A model generated the notes under the pieces. That model saw only the letters and a list, made by a program, of their open reading frames with translations. It did not search any database and had not been told where the DNA came from. 48,686 nucleotides of DNA. Source: Casp-actino8 sp044355095 (GTDB lineage Bacteria > Actinomycetota > Acidimicrobiia > Acidimicrobiales > Ilumatobacteraceae). Within the stretch, counting starts at the first letter, position 1, and every line of letters begins with the position of its first letter. Both the position numbers and the translations under genes were made by a program. This document shows positions 27,501 to 33,792 of the stretch, piece after piece. The stretch spans positions 1 to 48,686 of the forward strand of contig JBIKYT010000010.1 of the NCBI GenBank assembly GCA_044355095.1, read 5' to 3'.

Positions 27501-27563
27501 CTGCCCGAGCGCCGCGGGAACTTTGTCAGGTAATGATAGGGAAACCGAGTTCGAAGTACTCAT
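18591..27563 (-). CDS. Giant bitopic membrane protein with CarboxypepD-regulatory-like repeats (2990 aa)
   Basis: The largest gene of the window. Residues 1–210 have Ig-like beta sequence and no signal peptide. Residues ~218–240 form one membrane helix (GLMCIVLVWAGATLAIVRAV) with many Arg/Lys before it, so the N-part should be cytoplasmic and the rest outside. From ~280 to the end it is built of ~80–90-residue carboxypeptidase-regulatory-like beta domains (motifs such as GGVNVTLTDG … GRYSFSNLSTP). From about residue 1195 most repeats carry a C…C pair at the central hairpin. One segment near 1690–1775 (HGLLTGDYVKISG) resembles an E1-FCCH-type domain found in phage tail proteins. It overlaps the 833-residue paralogue by four bases. 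Likely role: surface stalk or anchor linked to the CIS. Not a known toxin. Confidence 0.85.
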   Translation of the reverse strand: MSTSNSVSLSLPDKVPAALGQSVAIKIGVTDFSGRDREVLIRLVGSLSGPLPAVQQSLRAHLSIQAELPMVVPAGMPPGEHPILIEVLDRETGSVLGSGEVCLEVQRTRSVAMHLSPPSIRRRLRGKVRVVLRNHDDRTHFIRLKTESDDNDSKVKLLHQEVELRAGEMVRIKGRLRVRPFFIGKQKEHWYSIIGEGAGAPIYSRGNIRHIPMIGRNIKSVMGLMCIVLVWAGATLAIVRAVNPVTQDSTASAAEPDDKDSGADIGPDGTLELPTLIDVAGTVSAVPDGSGIVVKWRSVTIGDVEGSGKVSAASTAGNPNVAKLSTTTDEKGAFSVAGLDASGLYEFSFSKAGHQTQTIIVQPNGEPVTLEITLEVGDGVISGITVDEIGKPLGGVNVTLTDGNITYQTTTPSDGDLLGRYSFSNLSTPATWVVDAQIEGRGLASTSVSLDAGGSQPDVTLALSPDVTTLSGTVTSALFNLGIFPIVKVTATDGVTTRSTTTLTDVSLAGQFRLDQLPVGRTYTVTYVSDGFVTFTEIIDLTVSTTPREISMTRSSGRMIGTVKVNSDTASPSSVAISISNNINTYKSTNLVASNGQYVFTDIAPGNYVVTFEALGLDDQIYEVDIGTGTTTRQDAELNEVADTSRNSSLSFKVSKEGEDPTNNSPATVNVEVFHRASDDCGTVDLDNDCRYELTNVEATADSLVTIQNLDAGAYYLQFSATGYSPKIIQTNVSRSEQKEQIDVTLQALGTLTGQVTDDTGAPVVGVTINLIPKNGLTQQRTTDANGEYRFSNSLDATAYTIETANPNFFTVSRGITGALSATVNVDIGVRGKSIVYGQVYSLDLTTGIYTAVEAKNFYAFFRRTGETTWIDAATVGISKGLGSYRLGLVPTDSEAEDFTYQTCLVSPVDVAANFTLSTGACDSAADTSTTPPTMPTNHNANVFSNIQVVAEESVSRSAYFSLSPGLLQGTVTVGDAAQAGVVVEAQRKNLQGRILETASVTTDTDGKYIFRSLTPTAATAPSNLTQALNCSYSTSSCWTIVATEPLLVPATYSNPVTVYPRATTTLPTINISKTKGAISLTITSNSGAIIADLPVILKDSDGATEESGVTDANGRITFSDLVTGAWTISIAATNDYSGIEQVYNISQGSLVDETLRLFNLRGEVRIFIRDASGPVSGVSVVEVLENSTSNNLCESSGAIALTSNDGICSINGVTSGIHTYRATKAGLTSATITVSIIGGQVNVANANLGSDSGSLLVTLRDITGTVIQGQTIKATDSQGELVTCTTASESDLPTPTADQLGSCEITGLNFGIASVTSDATEDFGVVFGTISIGSGGSALTLTATPKKGVVTFNFFDANDNKIFGAKATVIINSIPVFCTAPVDNNFCQIVNVPEGISNVVSTKEGYSQSTLPITVFPGSNTAVRITLLASLSSLKGNVYESSKNCNADDQSGCTQIPNAIVSASNSSGLSALTISDPTGVYDYGTSLVSGSWKVQASAYGYSPSAVVNATVSGTNNNNVNLFLIPLNGSLELSLLTPIGGPIEGIKVTIQKTDYSPISRTSSTTGQLIFEGPTLVYGTYSVSVVDTASPPRYVSQNFLVNIDRASSTSFAVYLGTYGSFISVPVAGIPASAFGPVTPLGVDVALLNPDGVVIYAAPTLDIGSQKIASFAGVTEGDYDIAIANPLTLSNGSAVSVISSTLSASSTSYETAIPHGLLTGDYVKISGLIPAQFNSEMAKITVNSLTGFTILKDLNGFALPTDFTSATVSKLFDQSSWTTTEHDITVSATTYVVPTSDSVSVSDTPRTITLDQKTLIIKPVSVSITVLSGDTPAVAIPNADVTMSDGYLLNPKRDQSDTSGIANFSDVPPGTYTVTISTDDGFTSQQELVVADYSLATSGVQSSTLSLAAGTGNIEVSVGGDGTNSGLAGATVTDVVSGNSCVTAGAGASLGKCTISNLSSGAHRFRVTHSEYDMVETSSVTIQGGRTVSTSVSLGDTTGDIQLTALDALDGSILTDVTFTPSAAGKGVCTDNPCTFTALPLAPTNFVVTKSGYEDSYVAVDVTGGPISRLSVSMVPSSTNTLSIKVLDSITGGPIAGVGVTRDGTTVCNVETGNVTDLSGDCTGTNQAAGQFTLLAQKSGYEDTYATASVISQRNSEVIISMRPTRTSFTLNILDGSRDFAQVPGATITLPANSGICTEEIDSPGEYLCSDFPLRAIDIKVTKPSYVDAYINVTPTWSEVSENGATVVLTSAVTTEDLTVSVVNSVDGSAIAGINVNQCTALTNNDGECTRSSLATGSYTLTATSPVTAAQQYESGFATVTVGPSGTASATISMRPITTSTEITVSDINGNLVVGATVTPSTGSCSDTDSDGESSCSNMPTTAVTFAVSKIGYSTGFATMTPSLSKSSTNIGKVILTPTASPGDLNVRLINAATGTLIIDTMTVAVPGKTSCSTTSGTCVFSAVALGQITVTATSFSNIFEESYANVSISPLGGTSATISLRPKTDSITVNVYNTAGSALSGAAVNYGSGWSSSCSGTGPFTCSGLTTSSIPLRVSNPGYISQYISAYTGTGPISVVLTAEATPPGAPGALTVTVVDQTDAAVSGALVTVVNSTGTDQSCTPVGNVCTKSGLAVGQYLVSASKSGENGFATVSMTAEASTSVKIVVRSVSAAPSAADFTLSVLNSSGSGITGATITASAGTCTSTTPAGSYACSGLSLVPTSFKIEKINYNTAYLNVTPTSSTGGHAQIILVTTPATVATTNTLNVNVVDISTGSALTGVTVNHCSLVTNSSGDCSGTSLAVGPLSVVVSLANYETTYSTVSISSTGPTSLKVALRPVNAKISFNIFNSRTGALVTANVSIASATAETCTGSCSLSVSGQGNKSVSITAAGYLTATATAAYLGSPVALNFYLVPVSTLTVTFAAVTVPSTTSPGFTTTVTVSLSGTSYTCSGTTSCTIGELPYGFYNITTSANSGKSGTASVYSSSSSATLS

Positions 27564-30061
27564 GGCGTTAGTAGTCCAATGGTCTGAGAAGAACTTGAAG
27601 CTAGCGAGACAGTCTGTGAGGTGAGAGCGGGGCTGCCAGGAACATTGGTGACTTCAATGACGTATCGCAATGGAGCGTCAAGACTATTGAAGGTATACGA
27701 ACCATCCACGGCGGATAATCCCACCCCAAGAATAGGCCCGCTCGGGTAGTCGGTCTCTTTCCAAATGCGTACTTGGTATCCGACCTGCGGAATGATCGTG
27801 CCGGTTTGATTGGCGCAGGTTGTGGTCGTGACGCCTGTGCCGACCTTACACACATAAACCTGAATACTTGATCGAACGCTTAAGGTAGGGTTGACGACCT
27901 TGGCAGCGCCAGGAGTGATCACGACTTGAGTCGCGTAAGTCACTGAACCTGTACGGGTGTACGTGATTGTGTAGACACCCGATGGAACGTTCTCAAATCG
28001 GTATGTACCAACGCATCCAGGTTGCGATACCACGCAGGTCGAGGCTGTGGTTGTTGACCGACTTGTTACACCGTTACTGATCTGAACTGTCACTCCGCCG
28101 GCTGTCCCGTTTTGATCGCTAACAGTCCCGGTCACGGATCCTGACGACTCAACCAAGTCAATGAGTAGCGACGAATTGAGATTTGTTGCCTGTAGGGCGA
28201 CATTGCGCACAACAGGCGTGAAGTCTCCGCCACCGACAGAAACCGTGTAGATGCCTGGTGCAGGTAATCCAAGTACAGCGAACGAGCCGATTTCATTTGA
28301 ATTGACTGTTGAAGGATCATCTACGGTGACAGAAGTTGTAGCAAAGTTATTCGTTCCGTCACTAATGGAGATGGAGACTCCACCCACAGCATTGCCGAAA
28401 CTGTCTCGTACCAGCCCAGTAATCGAACCTGTGCTCGGCAGCAACTGAACATTGAGGTCGGTGATTTTTTGACCAGAAGCTAACGAGACAGTGAGATTCT
28501 TTGTGGCGTATCCATTTGAACTGATGGAGACTGCGTATGACGAAGGTGTGAGTAGATCAGGTAATGAGAACGAACCAATCAATCCTGTTGTGAGTGACAG
28601 CGTCGAGGAGGTTTGATCGGTCGACGTCACGGTGATTGTTGCTGCTCCTAATGGTCCAGTGGGACTGCTGACAAGTCCTGAGATTGAGCCATCGCCAGCT
28701 CTCAGTTGAACTGTGACACCTGAACGTGTTTCGCCACCCGACAACTCAAATGAAAGTTGGGTAGTGATTGATCCAACCTTGCGAACACGCAGGGTGTAGG
28801 AACCTGGCGCCGGAACCGACTGGAATTCAAAAACCCCAGTTGCATCAACTTCGATATTTCCGATCACCGCATCTTGGGTGCCACCGGTGACGTTCGCTGG
28901 CACGATGAGATCCACACTCGCACCTTCCACGTTCCCGCCAACAACAACACCTTTCAATGTTGCCGGTTGCCCACCGAGCAAGAGGTCAATCGCTTGTTTG
29001 GTAATGCCTGGGTCAATGTTGATATCTGGTGAATTGTCAAAGGAAGAGACATCGCCATACCATCGGCTGTCAAAACCAGCCGCGATGGCGCGTACTCGAA
29101 ATGGTCCAGGTCCGAGATTGTCGATAATGAAAGTACCGTCATCGGATGTGGCGACTGACCGGATCGGTTGGGTAGCAACTTCTGATAGGAAAATCTCTAC
29201 GGTCGCACCGCTAATGCCTAACTTGGATGAACGTGCGACGACTTTTCCTGTAATCGTTCCGGGTTCTACGCCATCTGCTGGATCGGCATTACCGAAAGCT
29301 TGTTCAAGAATCTTGCTATCGGTAGTAGTCGCATCAACAACATTCTTGAGATTCTTAGAAAAAACAATTCCGAAAATTGATGCCGCAATGAGCAATCCAA
29401 CAAAAGAAAACAGCATCCGGCTGATGCGTGGTGTTTGAACAAATGTGAGCATTTGTTCGGAGCCTTCTAGGCCACCTTCGACCCCGATCGACAAGGTTCG
29501 TATTGCGGGAGCGCCAGCCCAGGGGCGTTTGGCCTTGACACGGAAGGGAGTGTTTCTCTGCTCGCCAGGCGGTATGTCAATTTCCGGACGATCAAAGGTT
29601 CCTTCAACAACCGACTCGGGATCGTCGAGTGTGAGTCGCGCGACTACAGCGTTATTGCCTTGGTTTTGTACGGTGACAGCGAACGTCGCACTTTTGCCCG
29701 CTGAAATCATGGTCGGATGAACCTGAACGTTGATGCGCGGGCGTGAATCAACATCAAGCGTGAGAGTGAGCAATGTCGGACGGTCAGGTTTGAGTTCGCT
29801 GCGAATTTGGATTGTCAGTGTGCGAAGGCCTGCGGGAAAGTCATCGGGAAGATCAATTGCGAGTTCAATCTCTCCTGTCGTTTGTGGGAAGAGTTGCAAT
29901 CTTTCGGGTGAACACTGCACCCACGATCGGTCAACGCCCAAAACACGGATCTCAAAAGCATCTACTAGGTCGGCTGTATTGGCAACTGTGATGGTTGCGA
30001 AAACGGGAATACCCGCGTAAGCCGGAGTCCGATCTGGTTCAATGCTTGCACGCAAATTCAT
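27560..30061 (-). CDS. Bitopic membrane protein with CarboxypepD-regulatory-like repeats (833 aa)
   Basis: A paralogue of the neighbouring 702- and 2990-residue proteins. Residues 1–105 and 108–205 look like two Ig-like/CARDB-type domains (GIPVFATITVANTAD; SAGKSATFAVTVQNQGNN). A membrane helix follows at ~215–235 (MLFSFVGLLIAASIFGIVF), preceded by PRISR, so the N-part faces the cytoplasm. The outside part has about six carboxypeptidase-regulatory-like domains (for example GTITGKVVARSSKLGISGA, GSISGLVSSPTGPLGAATI, GSITGLVRDSFGNAVGGV). It overlaps the next gene by ATGA, and starts 7 bases after the 702-residue gene ends. It is probably part of the same membrane assembly as its paralogues; the function is inferred from context only. 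Confidence 0.85.
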   Translation of the reverse strand: MNLRASIEPDRTPAYAGIPVFATITVANTADLVDAFEIRVLGVDRSWVQCSPERLQLFPQTTGEIELAIDLPDDFPAGLRTLTIQIRSELKPDRPTLLTLTLDVDSRPRINVQVHPTMISAGKSATFAVTVQNQGNNAVVARLTLDDPESVVEGTFDRPEIDIPPGEQRNTPFRVKAKRPWAGAPAIRTLSIGVEGGLEGSEQMLTFVQTPRISRMLFSFVGLLIAASIFGIVFSKNLKNVVDATTTDSKILEQAFGNADPADGVEPGTITGKVVARSSKLGISGATVEIFLSEVATQPIRSVATSDDGTFIIDNLGPGPFRVRAIAAGFDSRWYGDVSSFDNSPDINIDPGITKQAIDLLLGGQPATLKGVVVGGNVEGASVDLIVPANVTGGTQDAVIGNIEVDATGVFEFQSVPAPGSYTLRVRKVGSITTQLSFELSGGETRSGVTVQLRAGDGSISGLVSSPTGPLGAATITVTSTDQTSSTLSLTTGLIGSFSLPDLLTPSSYAVSISSNGYATKNLTVSLASGQKITDLNVQLLPSTGSITGLVRDSFGNAVGGVSISISDGTNNFATTSVTVDDPSTVNSNEIGSFAVLGLPAPGIYTVSVGGGDFTPVVRNVALQATNLNSSLLIDLVESSGSVTGTVSDQNGTAGGVTVQISNGVTSRSTTTASTCVVSQPGCVGTYRFENVPSGVYTITYTRTGSVTYATQVVITPGAAKVVNPTLSVRSSIQVYVCKVGTGVTTTTCANQTGTIIPQVGYQVRIWKETDYPSGPILGVGLSAVDGSYTFNSLDAPLRYVIEVTNVPGSPALTSQTVSLASSSSQTIGLLTP

Positions 30062-30068
30062 CGTTGAC

Positions 30069-32177
30069 TCAACTTGTCAAAACAATCGACCCGAGGTCTT
30101 GATCGGTGATTCCAATTTGAATAAGAACAATGGAGTTGGTGTAGCCAGGAGCACTGACCGTAACTGTCCACCAACCGCTGGCAAGACCTTCGATGCGGAA
30201 GGCTCCACCTGGATCAGTGGAAAGAGTTGAGAGCGAAGTTAAGCCTGACGTCGCGACAATGGTCGCGCCTGACACTGCAGTTCCTGTCGAGGCGGAGATA
30301 ACTCCAGTGATGGCACTCGCGGATTTCTGCAAGATGACATTGCTGGTTGCTGCGCCGAGCGAACTTGAAAGTGAGACGCCTACAACTTCGGTGGTGTAGC
30401 CCTCTTTTGAGAAAGTCAAAATGTAATTACCAGGCGCAACAAGTCCAGACAACGAGTAAAAACCGCCGCTGTCAACTGAAATTGTTTGACCAACGATTGC
30501 TCCGTTGCTGGCCGTTACAGAGACGCCACCGAGAGCGCTGCCGCTTTCATCAGTAACAGCGCCACGGACAACACCGGTTCCCTTGCTCATAATGATGCTG
30601 GTGGCGAGAACCACACTTTCGCCTGGCCCCACTTTAATTGTTTGGGTTTGCGTGCCGTAACCGTCGAGGCTGATCTGCATGAGATAAGTCGCGGGCGTGC
30701 GTAATTCGCTCAGAACAAATTTTCCTACTTCTGTGCCCGAGGTAGGTGTCACTGTGGAGATGACATCAGATCCGGCCGTCGCGGTGATGGCTGCACCACC
30801 GAGCGGAATACCATTTTGGTCAACGACGATTCCGGTGACTGAACCGGGGCCGGCTTGTAACTTCACCGTCGGCATGGTCACCGTTTCGCCTGCCGCGACT
30901 TCTTGGAAGAGTTGTATGGGTTCAAAACCCACCGCGGTGAATGTGAGTCGATATCGCCCCGGAGAAGGCATGCTTTCTATTGCAAACAGCCCTGTTGCAT
31001 CTGAGGTTGCGGTAATCACTTCGCTAGATGGCACTTCGTTGACCATGAGTCGCGCTTCAACTGTGCTGACCGGGGCTGGATCTCCACCTGATGTCAATCC
31101 TTTGATCGATGCAGGTTTGCCGACCATTTCAATGTCCTGTGATAAAACAATCGGCTCGTCGCTTGGGACCACTCGCACTGTCTGTGAAACAGTTTGATCG
31201 ACATACCCATCGCCCGAAACGGTCAATTTGTAAACGCCAGTCGTCAGACCAGACAAAGTAACAGCTCCGTCTTCATCACTTGACGCGGCAGTTGCTGGTC
31301 GAGATTTGTCGACAAGTTCGGCTGAAATAATCATTCGCGCTAGTGGACGACCGTCAGATGCCGCCAATATTTTCGTACTGATCGAACCGATCGAAACACT
31401 GGGGTCTGGTTTCGCCCCGGTGATCCAAGCGCTATTGACGGCTTTCTTTGGTTCTTGTCCAGCCAACGCAGAGCGAAATCCGGCGGAAAAAACCAAAGCC
31501 CAAATCAAAATAATGGACAGGAGAAGTAATGCCGTAAGTAGTCCGCGACTGAGGCGTGGCTTTTGAGTAAAAGTGACAGTTTCGCTGGTGGTGTTGCTGC
31601 GAGTGGCAATGTCAATTTGGATGGCGCGAGGGACTGCGTTGCCGACAAAGGGACGTTTGCCTTTGGCGTTCACACTGAAGGCGACTGCTTGACCACCTTC
31701 AAGTTGAGCGCGCCGGGGTTCAATAGTGAACTTCAATGCTCGGTCAGCATCGGCGGCGGTCAGGCTGACACCTGTTGGACGATTACCGCGATTGGTGGTT
31801 GTAACGACAAATGAGGTTTTTGAACCTGCTGCGGCGACTCGTGGTGAGACAGAAATGCTGAGTTCGTCGAAAGGTGCGACTTGTATATCGGCGGTGAGAG
31901 TTCCGATCGGTCCGTTCTCGTCACTGACTTCAATGGGTAGCTGGTATAAACCCGCTGGCGTTTCGCGGGGCAACGTGATTTCAAGCTGAATATCAGCGGT
32001 TTCGGCTGGGAAGAGCGAAATGACTAACGGCCGAGAAACATACGCTTCGCTTGGGATGAACCCCGGACGAGCGTGCACTTCCTTGATGATCTGTTCATCG
32101 TTTTGAACTTGCACGATGATTTCAAAGGGCACTCCAACGAAGGCCGAATACTGTTGCGTCGTCAGACGAGCTCTCAC
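30069..32177 (-). CDS. Bitopic membrane protein with CarboxypepD-regulatory-like repeats (702 aa)
   Basis: The shortest of the three paralogues and the one next to the DUF4255 gene. Residues 1–205 hold two Ig-like domains (FVGVPFEIIVQVQNDEQ; AAGSKTSFVVTTTNRGNR). A membrane helix lies at ~211–232 (LLTALLLLSIILIWALVF), preceded by PRLSRG, giving N-in/C-out topology. Outside are about five carboxypeptidase-regulatory-like domains (GSVTGIVVDQNGIPLGGA; GVVRGAVTDESGSALGGV; ending with SAITGVISASTGTAVSGA). It overlaps the DUF4255 gene by four bases, so its translation is tied to a core CIS component. This coupling is the best reason to place the three membrane proteins within the CIS. Confidence 0.85.
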   Translation of the reverse strand: MRARLTTQQYSAFVGVPFEIIVQVQNDEQIIKEVHARPGFIPSEAYVSRPLVISLFPAETADIQLEITLPRETPAGLYQLPIEVSDENGPIGTLTADIQVAPFDELSISVSPRVAAAGSKTSFVVTTTNRGNRPTGVSLTAADADRALKFTIEPRRAQLEGGQAVAFSVNAKGKRPFVGNAVPRAIQIDIATRSNTTSETVTFTQKPRLSRGLLTALLLLSIILIWALVFSAGFRSALAGQEPKKAVNSAWITGAKPDPSVSIGSISTKILAASDGRPLARMIISAELVDKSRPATAASSDEDGAVTLSGLTTGVYKLTVSGDGYVDQTVSQTVRVVPSDEPIVLSQDIEMVGKPASIKGLTSGGDPAPVSTVEARLMVNEVPSSEVITATSDATGLFAIESMPSPGRYRLTFTAVGFEPIQLFQEVAAGETVTMPTVKLQAGPGSVTGIVVDQNGIPLGGAAITATAGSDVISTVTPTSGTEVGKFVLSELRTPATYLMQISLDGYGTQTQTIKVGPGESVVLATSIIMSKGTGVVRGAVTDESGSALGGVSVTASNGAIVGQTISVDSGGFYSLSGLVAPGNYILTFSKEGYTTEVVGVSLSSSLGAATSNVILQKSASAITGVISASTGTAVSGATIVATSGLTSLSTLSTDPGGAFRIEGLASGWWTVTVSAPGYTNSIVLIQIGITDQDLGSIVLTS

Positions 32178-32836
32178 GATGCATCACCTACTTCGAAAGC
32201 GCCATCGTCCGGCTTTGCATCGCCTTTGGGTCCTTCTTCGATGAATGAACGAACCCTTTGCGAATTGCGAGTTGGCAAACGCTGATCGGACGTGCGGATG
32301 TCGACACCAGTTGTTGGGGGACCAGCCTCAACACCTAGTCCGGTGTCGACTGGCAAGATGATCTGCAGGTCAAGGCCGGGACGATATTTACCGTCTACGC
32401 CACTCCAAAAATCGCGAGCGATATTTCCTTCGCTTGCGCCAATTGTCAATTCAATTCGCGCACCTGGTGTTGTGAGTCCGACAGGAATGATGTCTTGAGA
32501 GACTTCACGGCTCTTCATGACACCTTGAAGTAAACGACCAAGAAGTACATGTTCGTCGCGTTGATCGCCAGTGAATACCGACAAGAAGTACGAAACTCGA
32601 ACCCGCGGCGAAACCAGTCGGCGTACCTTGGTTGCTCCACGATTAACGAGTTCTACTCCACCGACATTGCGCTTGTCGTCACGTTTGATATCCCACAAAT
32701 ACGCACTGATCGTCGGCCGGGCTAGACCCGTACTCCATTCACGATCGGGGATCGCAAATGAAACGTCAATGGAACGATCAAGTGGAACGGTGTTACGTAA
32801 GTGAGTTTCAAGAACTTCGTCGAGGAGGTGCAGCAT
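32174..32836 (-). CDS. CIS tail terminator/cap, DUF4255 (Pvc16-type)
   Basis: A 220-residue DUF4255 protein. The core is LLDEVLETHLRNTVPLD at the start, PTISAYLWDIKRDDKRN, RRLVSPRVRVSYFLSVFTGDQRDEHVLLGRLLQG, and the closing part about the dominant SEGNIARDFWSGVDGKYRPGL region. In Photorhabdus virulence cassettes the equivalent, Pvc16, caps the tube and sheath at the end far from the baseplate. The last ~55 residues are a polar tail without clear fold. It is placed 3 bases after the zinc-ribbon gene and overlaps the first membrane-anchor gene by ATGA. Confidence 0.88.
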   Translation of the reverse strand: MLHLLDEVLETHLRNTVPLDRSIDVSFAIPDREWSTGLARPTISAYLWDIKRDDKRNVGGVELVNRGATKVRRLVSPRVRVSYFLSVFTGDQRDEHVLLGRLLQGVMKSREVSQDIIPVGLTTPGARIELTIGASEGNIARDFWSGVDGKYRPGLDLQIILPVDTGLGVEAGPPTTGVDIRTSDQRLPTRNSQRVRSFIEEGPKGDAKPDDGAFEVGDAS

Positions 32837-32839
32837 GGT

Positions 32840-33274
32840 TTAGCCAATTCCTCCAGCAATAAACGCGACCGCAACAGTAATAGCACTGCCAACAAAGAGA
32901 CCCAAGATGAACCACGGCCAACGTCGGCGAACATCACCATGGACTAGTACCTCGCGAATAACCACGTTTCCTTGAGGTGCTTGTACAGGTTCAGGTTCGG
33001 GGACGGCGAGAATTGCGCCGCAGCGTAAACAATTGGTGGCATCACGTGGGTTGAGTTCACCACAATCAGGGCAGGGAATCCAGGCCCGTCGGGCGACGCC
33101 AGCAACACCTGGTAGGCGTTCGTGAGCTAAATCAGTGTCGGTGCTCCCTCGAGCAACAACACCTCGCGCAAAGAACAACGGATAATCGCAAGCAACGCAA
33201 AAAGCGTTCGACGAACGATTGCCTTCTGGATCGGAGTTTTCGACTCCGCACTGGGGGCAAAGAACCGTATTCAT
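32840..33274 (-). CDS. Double zinc-ribbon protein with C-terminal membrane anchor
   Basis: A 144-residue protein. Two zinc ribbons are visible: CPQCG…CVACDYP (residues ~6–33) and CPDCGELNPRDATNCLRCG (~68–86). After a Pro-rich linker comes a basic stop (RRRWPW) and one C-terminal membrane helix (~120–142, FILGLFVGSAITVAVAFIAG). With no signal peptide this is a tail-anchored protein whose ribbons face the cytoplasm. It overlaps the gpI-like gene by four bases and lies between two structural CIS genes, so it belongs to the system. A plausible job is to dock the particle to the inner face of the membrane; that is inference. Confidence 0.85.
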   Translation of the reverse strand: MNTVLCPQCGVENSDPEGNRSSNAFCVACDYPLFFARGVVARGSTDTDLAHERLPGVAGVARRAWIPCPDCGELNPRDATNCLRCGAILAVPEPEPVQAPQGNVVIREVLVHGDVRRRWPWFILGLFVGSAITVAVAFIAGGIG

Positions 33275-33792
33275 GCGGCCACCGGCGCGACTGTTTGTCC
33301 GGCAATTTCAATGCGAATTTGACAATGAACAGGGGTGATGGAACGAACCAACTTGTACAGGTCTAAAGCAGAACCGTGAGCGATCGCTGTCGCGCGCACG
33401 ACGATGATTCCCTCGCATCGACCTGATTCGCCTTCGCGGAAAACTCCGCCGTCCTCGAGAAGGTCAATCGGACCAACCAAGTACGGCTCGATCAACGTAA
33501 AAATGTAATCGCGCGTGCCCTTTCGCAAGATGAGTGAACCGGTCTCGCGAAGCAAGTCACGCCGATGGGCTTCTGGAAGATTCTCTGATCCCGGGGCGTC
33601 GACAAAACGCCCTAGCCACGACAAGAGAAACTCAGGCGTGACTGAAGGGTCGGCTAGGAACGGAATCTGATCAGCTTGCTGCTGCACAGTCTCCGCCACC
33701 TCTTCGAGGATCGCCACCAACCCAGTCATTGTCCGGTCTTCCTGCATTCCCACCGGCAAACGCCGGACTAGCCATCCACGACGACGAGTCAT
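33271..33792 (-). CDS. CIS baseplate protein, phage tail protein I (P2 gpI) type
   Basis: A 173-residue protein with the features of the 'phage tail protein' family related to P2 gpI: LVAILEEVAETVQQQADQIPFLADPSVTPEFLLSWLGRFVD, RRDLLRETGSLILRKGT and a C-terminal ITPVHCQIRIEIAG. In phage tails gpI works with gpJ in the baseplate wedge. It overlaps the gpJ-like gene (ATGA, 33789–33792) and the zinc-ribbon gene (33271–33274), so it is translationally tied on both sides. Confidence 0.87.
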   Translation of the reverse strand: MTRRRGWLVRRLPVGMQEDRTMTGLVAILEEVAETVQQQADQIPFLADPSVTPEFLLSWLGRFVDAPGSENLPEAHRRDLLRETGSLILRKGTRDYIFTLIEPYLVGPIDLLEDGGVFREGESGRCEGIIVVRATAIAHGSALDLYKLVRSITPVHCQIRIEIAGQTVAPVAA

